From positions 72,501-136,500 of the forward strand of contig CAJNDS010002140.1 in assembly GCA_905221605.1 (NCBI GenBank): a stretch of DNA of 64,000 nucleotides, given 5' to 3'. The translations under genes and the position numbers were made by a program. Of the stretch, positions 23,506 through 34,632 are shown in pieces. This DNA is from Symbiodinium natans (Eukaryota > Sar > Dinophyceae > Suessiales > Symbiodiniaceae). Under the pieces are notes generated by a model that made no database searches, was not told the origin of the DNA, and worked only from the letters and a program-made list of their open reading frames with translations. Position 1 is the stretch's first letter; each line of letters begins with the position of its first letter.

Positions 23506-24899
23506 GCAGCAGGACCCTTCAGTTCAAGAGCCCGGGAGATGAGGTGGCATAAAATTAAAGGTCCTCATGAAGAAGATGGCAGGAGTTGCCAGTACGCAAG
23601 TCCTAGACAAGTTTTCGCACCCAGGCACCCCCCAACCAGCATCGCCGAACCTCAGATGCAGAGGTTGTCGAAGCTACTCGTAAATACTGGATAACCTGCA
23701 CAGTTCTCACTGTTCGCGCATTGATGGATGTTTGCTGTATCTGGGAGTTGCTGGCAGAAGCCTAGATTCTACCGCCGCTCCTGCGTCGTCAGACCAGGAG
23801 ACGTTTGAAAGGCTTGCACAGTTTTCAGGACGAGAGCTTTGGTGAAGCCATCAGCCGCAGCACCATATGTATCTGCAATCGGTGGACGCAACTCCTCAAT
23901 CCACGGGGCACGACGTACCCCTATACTTCATATAACCCCCAGTCCGCAGCGATTGACTTGGTGTGTTTCCGAAGCGGCGGCAAGCACAAGCCAATTTTCG
24001 GAGCTCCGCTCTCACAGGTGCATACAGCTGCATTTTTTGCAGCCAGAGAGGGCGTGTGTTGTGTGGTGTTGTCTTGTATGGTTACTGCATATTGTTATTA
24101 CTGCATTGTGAGCTTCGTTTGTGTTGTTGCATTGTATTGTATTGTAAGTCCTATTGTTCTTGTATACTATATACTATTGTTCTTGTATGGTATTGTCGAT
24201 GCCAAGTGCGAGGCGAGAAAAGTGCGAGAAGCGCCAGCCTTGAGTTTAAGCCCGTGAGGCAGCAAACTTACACACTGCCAGTCGAAACGCTGCAGCGCAG
24301 CCGAGAGTTCAATGAGGCTCACTGCTGCCCCCACTCGTGCAAGACCTTCGGCTCGAAACGATACCTACAGCCGGTCGGGGTCGACGGGCGCAGGTCGACG
24401 GGCGCAGGACCCAGCATCCTGGAGAGTTTTACTTAAAGGTCTCGCTTGGCTTGTGGTTCTGCTTATTTGCCTTCGGTTGAGGGGAGTCGTGTACTCAAGG
24501 ATTCAGGATTCTCGGGCCTTTGTTTTCTGGAATGCTCTCTTGCTCTTGCAGGGCAGGGGCTCAGATATGAAGCCGAGGGCCTGAGGGCGTGAGTGGTTGC
24601 CGCGCAATTTCCCCGGCTCTGCCATCTCAATCTTTTGCTGCTGCAATGCTTCATGTGAGCTCTTTTCGTCCCAGTCCTCAAGCTTCTTTGGTCATTGAGG
24701 CAAAGCGATGAACTACTCAGCTTTTATGGTTCGGTGGATTCTCGGGGCTTTTGTTTTCTGGCTTGCTCTTTTGTTCTTTCACGTGAAGGGCAGGGGCTAT
24801 CAGGGCCTTCTAATGATTCTGGTGTGGGATGCGCGTCTGGGGTTCATCGCGGCTTGTGGGCGTGAGTGTCTGAGTCCCAACTGTCGAGCCTTTGAGGCC
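23506..24899. other. Duplicated flank between LHC 3' exons and P2 stump
   Basis: No gene. Segments resemble the regions after copies 2 and 3. For example, 23560-23835 matches about 29205-29455, and 24180-24430 (including CGATACCTACAG and GGTCGACGGGCGC) matches 32915-33125. A GT/TA-rich stretch lies at 24050-24200. Confidence 0.6.
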
Positions 24900-25124
24900 A
24901 TGGCGATGAAATACATGGGTGCCTACCTCATGGCTGTGCTTGGTGCGAAGGAGCTCCTGGGTCTGAAGCGATATGCCGTCCAACTCCAGCGAGCGCCAAG
25001 CGGCAATCCCCACGGTGAATGATAGGATTTGCACCGTAGTACTGTGTTGGTTCAGAGATCAGGCTGTGCCTCATGACATCCTCAGGACAGACGCTCCGCC
25101 CAAGACATCAAGACCACCCTGGAG
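24900..25124 (+). pseudogene. Truncated copy of ribosomal protein P2 (exons 1-2 only)
   Basis: Exon 1 (24900-24950) reads MAMKYMGAYLMAVLGAK, one change from the intact gene at 33367. Exon 2 (25086-25124) reads DRRSAQDIKTTLE, with three changes including loss of the conserved Ser-Pro. Similarity then runs a short way into intron 2 and stops near 25180; exons 3-6 are absent. A tandem-duplication breakpoint inside P2 intron 2 explains it. Confidence 0.8.
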
Positions 25125-25605
25125 GCTCAAGCCGTCCCAGCCCGCTCTGACCGGACTCGGGCCACTAGGAATTGCACAAACGTGCCCACGGCTGTATTGA
25201 TCCACCACGAACTACTTGAGGAACTGCGGGCTTGAAAGCCTGGCATTTGGTGGCGCTTACGATTATGTGTGCAGAGCACCAAATGTGCCCGCCCTGCCCC
25301 TCCGCCCCTCCCCAAACCTCAAGAGGGGTGTCGCCAGGAAAACAAAGCAAACCGCAGGAGAAACAGGACCGGAAGACCGCACAAACGCCTGCGTGAAAAC
25401 CCTCAGTCTTGTGCGCACGCTTGTTACTGTACTGTTGTCATAATTTTGCTACTGCTAGCCCTAGTACACGAGGCAGGGCCACTTCCACGAGTACGAAGAC
25501 TTGTAAGACGGTAGACCGTGAAACCTAGACGGGTGTTGCAGAACCTTTTCCATCTACACTTTGAGAGCTCAGCCATGCTGTGTGTGGACTGTGCGGGACA
25601 ATGCA
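25125..25605. other. Junction between duplicated blocks; no gene
   Basis: Remnant of P2 intron 2, then unmatched sequence up to the conserved leader of polyprotein copy 2. Confidence 0.5.
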
Positions 25606-25671
25606 AGGCTACGGCTCAAGCCCTCGCTGCTGGCAAGCCGGAGAGCCAGATCGCAGCACTTTCAGAACACC

Positions 25672-28580
25672 ATGGCTCCCACCCAGCAGATTGCCGCCGC
25701 TGCCCTGGCTGCCGCGGGCTGCACGGCCTTCGTGGCCGCGCCGAGCACCGCCCGCCTGCCCGCTCTGCGCAGCAGCGCCCAGGCCCAGGCGGCCCAAGCG
25801 GCCCAGACCAAGGCCTCCGCCAGCACTGGTCTAGCTCTTTGCGGGCTGGGTGCAGCGGTGGGCGCCGCGGTCGCTGCGCCGAGGAAGGAGAGGGCAGCGC
25901 TCCGCGCTTTCGAGAACGAGCTTGGAGTGCAAGCCCCTCTGGGCTTTTGGGATCCCGCAGGTTTCACTTCCGATGGCGATGCACAGGAATTCTACCGCCG
26001 CCGCGTGGTCGAGATCAAGCATGGACGCGTGTCAATGCTCGCGTGCACCGGCTACATTGTGCAGGAGTTCGTCCGTTTCCCGGGCTTCCTCTCCCCGAGC
26101 ACGGACCTCAAGTTTGCCGACGTCCCGAGTCTAGGTTGCCGAGTGCTTTTCTTACCAAGGCTTTGTGACAAGAATGAGGAAGAGATACAAATTTGGGGAA
26201 CGGTGTTACGTGGATCTGCTTCTACCAGCAACATGCCAAGTCAATGTACTACTCGTGGCCCATGAAGTTTCTGAAGTAGATTCACGCGCTACGTTCGTTT
26301 CAGTCACGCCACTGGCAATCTAGTACTCCGAAGCAGTGAAAGGTTTTCCTTCGACGCACAATCCCAGGAATAAAGCGAATCTGGAAAGGATGGTTTTCTT
26401 CTTGGTGCAACATCTAATCTAAAGAAATTACTTCAAGAAAACGGAAGAAAAATGGATGTAGATGCGAGAAAGTGCGCTTGAGGATGAAAGTGATACGTTC
26501 CTAGTAGTAACATGCTTGTCTCCATAACAGGAGAAGTTATAGCTCCTAGCCAAAGTTCAGCCGAGAAGCGAAGCTCCAATCAGTTTGGCCTTGGAGGATC
26601 ACGTGCTTTGACTGGCTCGGGGCTCCCTAAACCTTGGGCAGGCCTTGTAGAAACTCCTGCAGGCCTAGTACATACTGATGCCATTGTTGCTGGTATGCAG
26701 GGTTTGCCAGTCATGTCGTTGCGTTGGATCTCGCTCAAAGAGTTCCACATCGGCAGGCGTTGTGCCAGAACATCACTCCAAGATTGAGCTCGGGTCTGAA
26801 AGGTTGGTGTCCTTCGTCTAGTCGCACTGGGCTGAATGTATGCTGAGAATAGCATTGTTGTGTCCACGCTTGTTCAAATTTGCAAGACCCTTTGCATGAT
26901 GGATCCTGAGCTGATGACAAGGTAATCGTTGGCATTGCTTGGCCCTCGCCCTCCCCCCGCAAGCAAAGCACAAAATAAACACCTTGATTTTTCACCGGAC
27001 AAACCAGGAATGGTCTCAAGGCCGTCACTATTGTGCCCGCCGTCGGCTGGTTCCAGTACACGGTCTTCTGCGGTCTGTGCGATCTTTGGATTGCCGACCA
27101 GAGGCCAACCAACCCGCCTGGCAAGCTCCAGACGCGTCTCTTCGGTGAGGAAGCTTTGAACTACGACTACGGTTTCCTGGGCATTCCGGCATACCTGGGC
27201 GGGAAGCCCGTGGAGGATGCGGAGTTGAAGACGAAGAAACTTAACGCTGAAATCGCTAACGGCCGCCTGGCCATGATGGCGATCATCGGAATGTTTTTCC
27301 AAGATGGTCTCACAGGCTCTGCCTGGGGTGATTGGGCGAATTACACGGAGTCCCCTCTCCGTGCATTTGAGACGGAACTCGGTGTCCAGCCTCCTACCGG
27401 TTTCTGGGATCCTCTGGGCTTTACTAAGGGCGGCGATGCAGCCTCCTTCCGTCGCCGCCGCTACGTGGAACTGAAGCACGGGCGCGTGGCGATGCTGGCG
27501 TGCATGGGGTACATTGTTCCCGAGTATTACCGCTGGCCGGGTGACCTCTCTTCGTCTTTGGGTCTCAAGTTCACAGATGTCCCAACAGGTTTCGCCGCCT
27601 TTTCCAAGGTGCCTTTGAGCGGCTGGGCACAGATGGTGGCGTTCGCGGGCAGTGTGGAGCTTTTCCAATACGTCGATGATCCCAAGCGTGCCCCAGGCGA
27701 CTTCGAGAACGCAGGCAACCTTGGCATCCCGAACGGTTTCGTGAAGGCGCCCGCGGACCAGAGGGAGAAGAAGCTGGCAGCCGAGATCGCCAATGGCAGG
27801 CTGGCCATGATGGCCATCATTGGCATGTTTTTTCAGAACGGATTGACAGGACAGGCTTGGGGCGACTGGTCGCTCTACACTGACTCCCCGCTGCGTGCTT
27901 TGACACCTGCGCAGGAGCTCATCGCCGGCACTGGTGGCCCTCTCCCTGACATGTTCTGGGACCCCGCGGGCATCAGCGAGACGTGCACTGAGAAGGAGCT
28001 TCTTCAGTACCGAGCCATCGAGCTGAAGCATGGCCGTGTGGCCATGCTCGCCGTGCTTCACTGGTTCCACGTCGCCGCAGGCTATCACCTCCTAGGCGAC
28101 TACGCAGCAGGTGAGAAAATGAGCAACAACCCGCTGGTCAACATTACCCAGTTGCCGATGGCAGGCATGTGGCAGGTGGTCTTCACGATCATGTGCTTGG
28201 AGTGGCTAACCACCTACATCTGCAAGCCCCCTGCGGACCGCCCTTGGGATGTGCTCGGATGGAAGGGCATCATCGTCGAGGACTACCCATCTGAGATCTG
28301 GAATGGCTGGAAGCGCGTCCAGCGCCAGGAACTCAACAACGGCCGCCTGGCCATGATTGGCATTACGGGGCTCGTGGCACAGGACGTTGTCACTGGAGAG
28401 TATGCCGCGGGTGTCGGCCAGCTTTGCGGCGGCGCCGACATCTGCAAGCCATTGACGGACGTCGCGGTCGCGGACTTCGACTTCACTCCCTGGCAGCAGT
28501 TGCCTCCCATTGACGACTTTGTCAACAATGCCCCGTCCTGGGCTATGCCACCTGCCCTGACCTACAACTGGAACATGTGA
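25672..28580 (+). CDS. Chlorophyll a-c binding (LHC) polyprotein, copy 2
   Basis: Same two-exon structure and 675-residue product as copy 1: exon A 25672-26126, GA-AG intron of 881 nt, exon B 27008-28580. Differences seen from copy 1 are few: Gly to Leu in the transit region (ARLPALRS), Val to Ala in the second hydrophobic segment (AVAAPRK), Ile to Val in EFVRFPG, Lys-Ser to Glu-Thr in unit 3 (GISETCTE), and Pro to Ala in TDVAVADF. All six ExxxxR chlorophyll-binding motifs and the three-unit layout are kept, and no frame is broken, so the copy should be functional. Its intron groups with copy 1 but its 3' flank is almost identical to copy 3, a mosaic pattern. Confidence 0.93.
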
Positions 28581-28793
28581 GAGTGTGGGTGCAACCGGAA
28601 GCGAAGGACGGGAAGCGGCTGAGCTTCCTGATCCGCAGCCCAGAAGCCTGAACCTGTGGGTCGGAATCGGCGACCACAAAAAGGATCCCTTTGCTGTGGC
28701 ATTCTGTTTGTGCCGTCATGTGCAAGCTTTGTGTTTGCCAGCTCTGTCCCTTCGCCTTGAACTATCTGAGATGTGGCGGGCGTGTGTTTGCAG
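28581..28793. other. 3' flank of polyprotein copy 2
   Basis: 213 nt between the stop and the relict LHC exon. Virtually identical to 32371-32583 after copy 3, and different from the flank of copy 1. Confidence 0.6.
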
Positions 28794-29146
28794 GTGACTT
28801 CGGAGGTCTAGAATCTAGAAAGACCGGGAGTTGAACAGCTGTCGCCGCTCCGCTCAGTGCAGCTGATGTCATTGTCATCCCTCTACAGGATCCTTGTAAT
28901 CCTGCAGCTAGGCAGCAGCTCACAACCTGAGGCATGGGAATGGCATGGTCTCCCTCCCTCTTCACCGCCCTTCCTGAGGCACCTGCAGTTAGTATCTTCA
29001 AGTTGCGCTGCTTCTGCCATTTATGTGCTGCGAGGGAGCATCGGCTCTGAGTCTGGTAGCTCTGCCGAGTTTCCATGCGGCCTGAGGCTGGCAATGATGT
29101 CGCGGAACAAATCAGGACTTCTCTCGGAAATCTCAAGCCCGACTGA
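28794..29146 (+). pseudogene. Decayed 3' exons of the single-unit LHC gene, block 2
   Basis: Matches the three terminal exons at 23149-23505. The first exon keeps the GTGTTTGCAG acceptor and GTGACTTCGGA, but 35 nt are replaced by a 12-14 nt filler containing TCTAGAATCTAG. The exon is 22 nt shorter and out of frame. The middle exon is also frameshifted (extra bases after GGCATGGGAATGG). The last keeps LGNLKPD and a stop. It has no 5' exons of its own. Confidence 0.75.
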
Positions 29147-29698
29147 GCAGCAGGACCCTTCAGTTCGAGTCACCGGGAGATTAGGTGGCACACAAATCCA
29201 TGTCCTCATGAAGAAGGTGGCAGGAGTTGCCAGCACCGCAAGTCGTAGGCAAGTTTTGCCGCACTTCAGATGCACAGGTTATCGAAGCTACTCGTGCAGC
29301 CGGCAAAACCCGCACAGGTGGACACTGTTTGCACGTTGATGTTTGCTGTATCTAGGAGTTGCTGGCAGAAGTCGAGATTCTGCTGCCACTACCTCGTCAT
29401 CATACCAGGAGACGATTGAAAGGCCTGCGCAATTTTCAGGAGCAAAGCTTCCGTAAATCTTGGAATCCTTCGGTTTTTTTGAGGTAACGCAAGGTTCGGT
29501 TTGCGGTTGATGGGGCACAGGGCCAATAATAGGTTCATGATTCATGCTTGTTACGGATGCAGGCGTGCAGAAGCAGTGGAGGCCCTGGAGGATGCACGGT
29601 TCGAGGTTCCTGCTTAGGGTTTGGGGTTGAACTTAATTAAAGGTGCACGAGGCGAGAGGCAGTTTCTTCGACCTAAAGGGGTATTTCGGGACAATGCA
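29147..29698. other. Duplicated flank after block 2; no gene
   Basis: Similar to the flank of copy 1 up to about 29455, then unmatched. This block has no P2 remnant. A GGTTTGGGGTT stretch lies at about 29617. Confidence 0.5.
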
Positions 29699-29764
29699 AG
29701 GCTACGGCTCAAGCCCTCGCTGCTGGCAAGCCGGAGAGCCAGATCGCAGCACTTTCAGAACACC

Positions 29765-32370
29765 ATGGCTCCCACCCAGCAGATTGCCGCCGCTGCCCTG
29801 GCTGCCGCGGGTTGCACGGCCTTCGTGGCCGCGCCGAGCACCGCCCGCGGGCCCGCTCTGCGCAGCAGCGCCCAGGCCCAGGCGGCCCAAGCGGCCCAGA
29901 CCAAGGCCTCCGCCAGCACTGGTCTAGCTCTTTGCGGGCTGGGTGCAGCGGTGGGCGCCGCGGTCGCTGTGCCGAGGAAGGAGAGGGCAGCGCTCCGCGC
30001 TTTCGAGAACGAGCTTGGAGTGCAAGCCCCTCTGGGCTTTTGGGATCCCGCAGGTTTCACTTCCGATGGCGATGCACAGGAATTCTACCGCCGCCGCGTG
30101 GTCGAGATCAAGCATGGACGCGTGTCAATGCTCGCGTGCACCGGCTACATTGTGCAGGAGTTCGTCCGTTTCCCGGGCTTCCTCTCCCCGAGCACGGACC
30201 TCAAGTTTGCCGACGTCCCGAGTCTAGGTTGCCGAATGCTTTTCTTGCCAGGCAGGGCTTTGTGACAAGAATGAGGAAGTGATATAGAGTCTATAGAGCT
30301 ACCAGCACTGTGAGTCAATGCTTAAACAGATTCACGCCGCACGTTCGTTTCACTCATTCCACGGGTGATATAATATTCCGAAGAAGTGGAAGTTGTATTC
30401 AGAAGCAGACCAAGGATAGGAAAACTTTCCTGAACCCAGGAATCAAGCAAATCTGGAAAGGATAGAGTTCTTCTTGGCACAAACAAAGTCTAAAGAAATG
30501 AATTTGAAAACAGGAGATTACTAGGTTTAGATAAACGAGAGAAGTGCACGGTGAAAGTAGCAGACTCCTAGTGCCAACAGTCTTTTCTCAATAGAAGGAA
30601 AAGGTATGGATCCTATTAAAGTAGGAGAACAAAATTGAAATGCGCATCATGTAATCCTAGCCCTACTGCGTTGTGTGTGGTCTTCTTTTTCGTTGGCTTA
30701 GCCAAAACAATTGCGAGTTGATGGTGGCCGGTCGTGTTAAATGTTACTGTTAGCGTGAAATCAACACAGTACTTCGGACATGCTCTGGACAACCCAGGAA
30801 TGGTCTCAAGGCCGTCACTATTGTGCCCGCCGTCGGCTGGTTCCAGTACACGGTCTTCTGCGGTCTGTGCGACCTTTGGATTGCCGACCAGAGGCCAACC
30901 AACCCGCCTGGCAAGCTCCAGACGCGTCTCTTCGGTGAGGAAGCTTTGAACTACGACTACGGTTTCCTGGGCATTCCGGCATACCTGGGCGGGAAGCCCG
31001 TGGAGGATGCGGAGTTGAAGACGAAGAAACTTAACGCTGAAATCGCTAACGGCCGCCTGGCCATGATGGCGATCATCGGAATGTTTTTCCAAGATGGTCT
31101 CACAGGCTCTGCCTGGGGTGATTGGGCGAATTACACGGAGTCCCCTCTCCGTGCATTTGAGACGGAACTCGGTGTCCAGCCTCCTACCGGTTTCTGGGAT
31201 CCTCTTGGCTTTACTAAGGGCGGCGATGCAGCCTCCTTCCGTCGCCGCCGCTACGTGGAACTGAAGCACGGGCGCGTGGCGATGCTGGCGTGCATGGGGT
31301 ACATTGTTCCCGAGTATTACCGCTGGCCGGGTGACCTCTCTTCGTCTTTGGGTCTCAAGTTCACAGATGTCCCAACAGGTTTCGCCGCCTTTTCCAAGGT
31401 GCCTTTGAGCGGCTGGGCACAGATGGTGGCGTTCGCGGGCAGTGTGGAGCTTTTCCAATACGTCGATGATCCCAAGCGTGCCCCAGGCGACTTCGAGAAC
31501 GCAGGCAACCTTGGCATCCCGAACGGTTTCGTGAAGGCGCCGGCGGACCAGAGGGAGAAGAAGCTGGCAGCCGAGATCGCCAATGGCAGGCTGGCCATGA
31601 TGGCCATCATTGGCATGTTTTTTCAGAACGGATTGACAGGACAGGCTTGGGGCGACTGGTCGCTCTACACTGACTCCCCGCTGCGTGCTTTGACGCCTGC
31701 GCAGGAGCTCATCGCCGGCACTGGCGGCCCTCTCCCTGACATGTTCTGGGACCCCGCGGGCATCAGCAAGTCGTGCACTGAGAAGGAGCTTCTCCAGTAC
31801 CGAGCCATCGAGCTGAAGCATGGCCGTGTGGCCATGCTCGCCGTGCTTCACTGGTTCCACGTCGCCGCAGGCTATCACCTCCTAGGCGACTACGCAGCAG
31901 GTGAGAAAATGAGCAACAACCCGCTGGTCAACATTACCCAGTTGCCGATGGCAGGCATGTGGCAGGTGGTCTTCACGATCATGTGCTTGGAGTGGCTAAC
32001 CACCTACATCTGCAAGCCCCCCGCGGACCGCCCTTGGGACGTGCTCGGATGGAAGGGCATCATCGTCGAGGACTACCCATCTGAGATCTGGAATGGCTGG
32101 AAGCGCGTCCAGCGCCAGGAACTCAACAACGGCCGCCTGGCCATGATTGGCATTACGGGGCTTGTGGCACAGGACGTTGTCACTGGAGAGTATGCCGCGG
32201 GTGTCGGCCAGCTTTGCGGCGGCGCCGACATCTGCAAGCCATTGACGGACGTCGCGGTCGCGGACTTCGACTTCACTCCCTGGCAGCAGTTGCCTCCCAT
32301 TGACGACTTTGTCAACAATGCCCCGTCCTGGGCTATGCCACCTGCCCTGACCTACAACTGGAACATGTGA
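29765..32370 (+). CDS. Chlorophyll a-c binding (LHC) polyprotein, copy 3
   Basis: Exon A 29765-30219, GA-AG intron of only 578 nt, exon B 30798-32370; the product is 675 residues. The protein matches copy 1 except Ile to Val in EFVRFPG and Pro to Ala in TDVAVADF, and all six chlorophyll-binding motifs are intact. The intron is much more diverged from copies 1 and 2 than the exons are: after the first 250 nt or so it shows little similarity. The acceptor context is AACCCAG|GAATGG rather than AAACCAG|GAATGG. Homogenised exons beside a diverged intron suggest gene conversion or strong selection on the coding part. Confidence 0.93.
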
Positions 32371-32583
32371 GAGTGTGGGTGCAACCGGAAGCGAAGGACG
32401 GGAAGCGGCTGAGCTTCCTGATCCGCAGCCCAGAAGCCTGAACCTGTGGGTCGGAATCGGCGACCACAAAAAGGATCCCTTTGCTGTGGCATTCTGTTTG
32501 TGCCGTCATGTGCAAGCTTTGTGTTTGCCAGCTCTGTCCCTTCGCCTTGAACTATCTGAGATGTGGCGGGCGTGTGTTTGCAG

Positions 32584-32770
32584 GTGACTTCGGAGATCTA
32601 GAATCTAGAAAGACCGGGAGTTGAACAGCTGTCGCCGCTCCGCTCAGTGCAGCTGATGTCATTGTCATCCCTCTACAGGATCCTTGTAATCCTGCAGCTA
32701 GGCAGCAGCTCACAACCTGAGGCATGGGAATGGCATGGTCTCCCTCCCTCTTCACCGCCCTTCCTGAGGC
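32584..32770 (+). pseudogene. Decayed 3' exons of the single-unit LHC gene, block 3
   Basis: Almost identical to the relict at 28794 (same filler containing TCTAGAATCTAG), so the damage predates separation of blocks 2 and 3. Similarity to block 2 ends near 32770 and the final exon (TGKDGVEQIW) is missing. Confidence 0.7.
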
Positions 32771-33366
32771 ACCTGACTGCATCCATTGCATGGCAGTTCA
32801 GTTCGAGAGTCACCGGGAGATCAGGTGGGCGGCATAAAATTGCAGGCAATTTTCGTTCACCTTCAGAATTGCACATGCGAGTGTTGTTCTATTGGCTTGT
32901 ACTGTATTGTCTTGTCGATGCCAAGCGAGGCCAAATGCGAGATTAAAAAAAAAATGCGACAGTGCCAGCCTTGAGTCTCAGAGTCTCAGCGCGCGCAGCA
33001 GCAGGCCTCAAACTCGCCTCAAACACTGAGTGGACTGGCAGTGCAGCAGAGAGAACAGAGAGCCCGGGCAAGACCTTTGGCTCGAAACCGATACCTACAG
33101 CGAGTCGGGGTCGACGGGCGCCGGATCCAGCCTCTCGGATACCTTTCAAAGCTTGAAAAGGCAGCGCATGTCCTATGGTTCCTCGATGTTCGGCGCGTTC
33201 TCGGGGGTTTGTCTGGAGCGTTCTTCTGTTCTTGCAGGGCAGGGGCTTTCCGTGGGATGCGCGTCTTGAAGCTTTTCGTGGCCCTGCTGTGGTTCTTCCC
33301 GGCTCTGCCGTTTGCCGCTGCAAAGTCTTCGTGGGCTCTTGTTGCAATTGTCGAGCCTTTGAGGCC
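32771..33366. other. Duplicated flank leading to the P2 gene
   Basis: No gene apart from possible P2 5' UTR. Shares segments with 24180-24430 and with the sequence immediately before the P2 stump (GTCGAGCCTTTGAGGCC). Contains an A10 run at about 32944. Confidence 0.5.
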
Positions 33367-34632
33367 ATGGCGATGAAATACATGGGTGCCTACCTCATGG
33401 CTGTGCTTGGTGGCAAGGAGCTCCTGGATCCTGCATCGTAGTACTGTGTTGCTTCAGAGGTCAGGCTGTGCCTCATGACATCCTCAGGACAGCCCCTCCG
33501 CCCAAGACATCAAGACCATCCTGGAGGCTGGGCACCTCGTCCCAAGCCGTCCCAGCCGCGCTTGGGCCGGAGGCCACCAAGACTGTTGCGACAGGCCGGA
33601 GGCATCAGCTACGAAGACGACCTCATCAACAAGCTTTGCGAGCGCATGGAGGGAAAGGAGGCGGGTGCTAACCGCTGGCATCTGCTGGTGGCTCTTGCAG
33701 CCTTGTGTCAAGCCCGACTTTTCAACTCATTCAGCCTTGAAGTGTGACTCTAATGCCTCCAGGCCCATGAGCTGATCAAAGAGGGCTATGGAAAGTTTGC
33801 TGCCTGCGGCGGTGGTGGTGGTGGCGGTGCCTCGGAGTGAAGAGTATCCTTGGGAAATCAGTGGAGCAGTGGTCAGTGTAGTAGAACGATGTAGAACGTT
33901 TCACAAGGCTTCGATTCAGGTGGTCGAGGTCTGAGGCTCGACCAGGAATTTCTCGCGCGCTTCAGACATCTCCAGACGGGACGCCCTATTTGACGGCAAT
34001 GTGTCCTGCACGTCCGAAACGTGGACGAAGGGTACCGGGCGCGCCGATGTGCGCACCAGCTTCTTCACTAGCAGGCCTTCACGCTGGAGACCACCCGCCA
34101 CTCTTTCGCACCTGGCCGTCCTTCCCAACACTACAAGCACAGCAAAGCTACAGAAGGAACGTCCTGTGAGACTTGGGCCTTGGATGCTTTGCATGGATGC
34201 TCTGGCCCCATGGGTGCACTGGTAGCATGAACGCAACCATCGGCCATGGAAGCACCTCGGGAGCCAATCCCTGGAAGCCATCCGCTTCCACCGCATTCAC
34301 GAAGGCCATTGAACAGGCTGAGTTGGACATCTTGCAACCTCTTGCAACCTCTTAGGGGAGATTCTCGAATTCCAAATACGTGGCTTGTGCAGCATTCCAA
34401 GGCGGTGGCGGAGCAGCCGCACCAGCTGCAGGTGGCGGCGGAGGGGCTGCTCCGGCGGCTGAGGACTTGAGGGTTGCAGCAGCGGCCGTACAGCATCGCA
34501 AGTGAGTCGTAACTGCTCATCGTGTTGTGTTGATATTGGAATACTCAGGGTATGCTGGGGGTTCCACAGGAGAAGAAGAAGGTCGAGGAGGAAGAGGAGG
34601 AGGAAGAGATGGACTTCGACCTCTTCGGCTGA
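33367..34632 (+). CDS. RPLP2: 60S acidic ribosomal protein P2, six exons
   Basis: P2 pairs with P1 on P0 to form the ribosomal stalk that recruits translation factors. Exons: 33367-33417, 33488-33526, 33595-33660, 33763-33826, 34402-34463 and 34570-34632. The joined product is about 114 residues, the usual P2 length. It begins MAMKYMGAYLMAVLGGK and continues DSPSAQDIKTILE, AGGISYEDDLINKL, then AHELIKEGYGKFAACGGG. A Gly/Ala/Pro hinge follows, then a charged tail ending EEMDFDLFG, the counterpart of the conserved DDMGFGLFD end. Donors are GA, GC, GC, GT and GA, and every acceptor is AG|G. The exact ends around intron 4 (Gly-codon run) and intron 5 (repeated GAG) can shift by a codon. The longest unspliced frame covers only part of it, so it is easy to miss. 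A truncated duplicate lies at 24900. Confidence 0.9.

Noticed and set aside
23963-24436. Open frame with Cys/Tyr/Val-rich hydrophobic stretch
   Set aside because: It comes from a GT/TA-rich low-complexity region that has diverged in the duplicated block at 32.9 kb.
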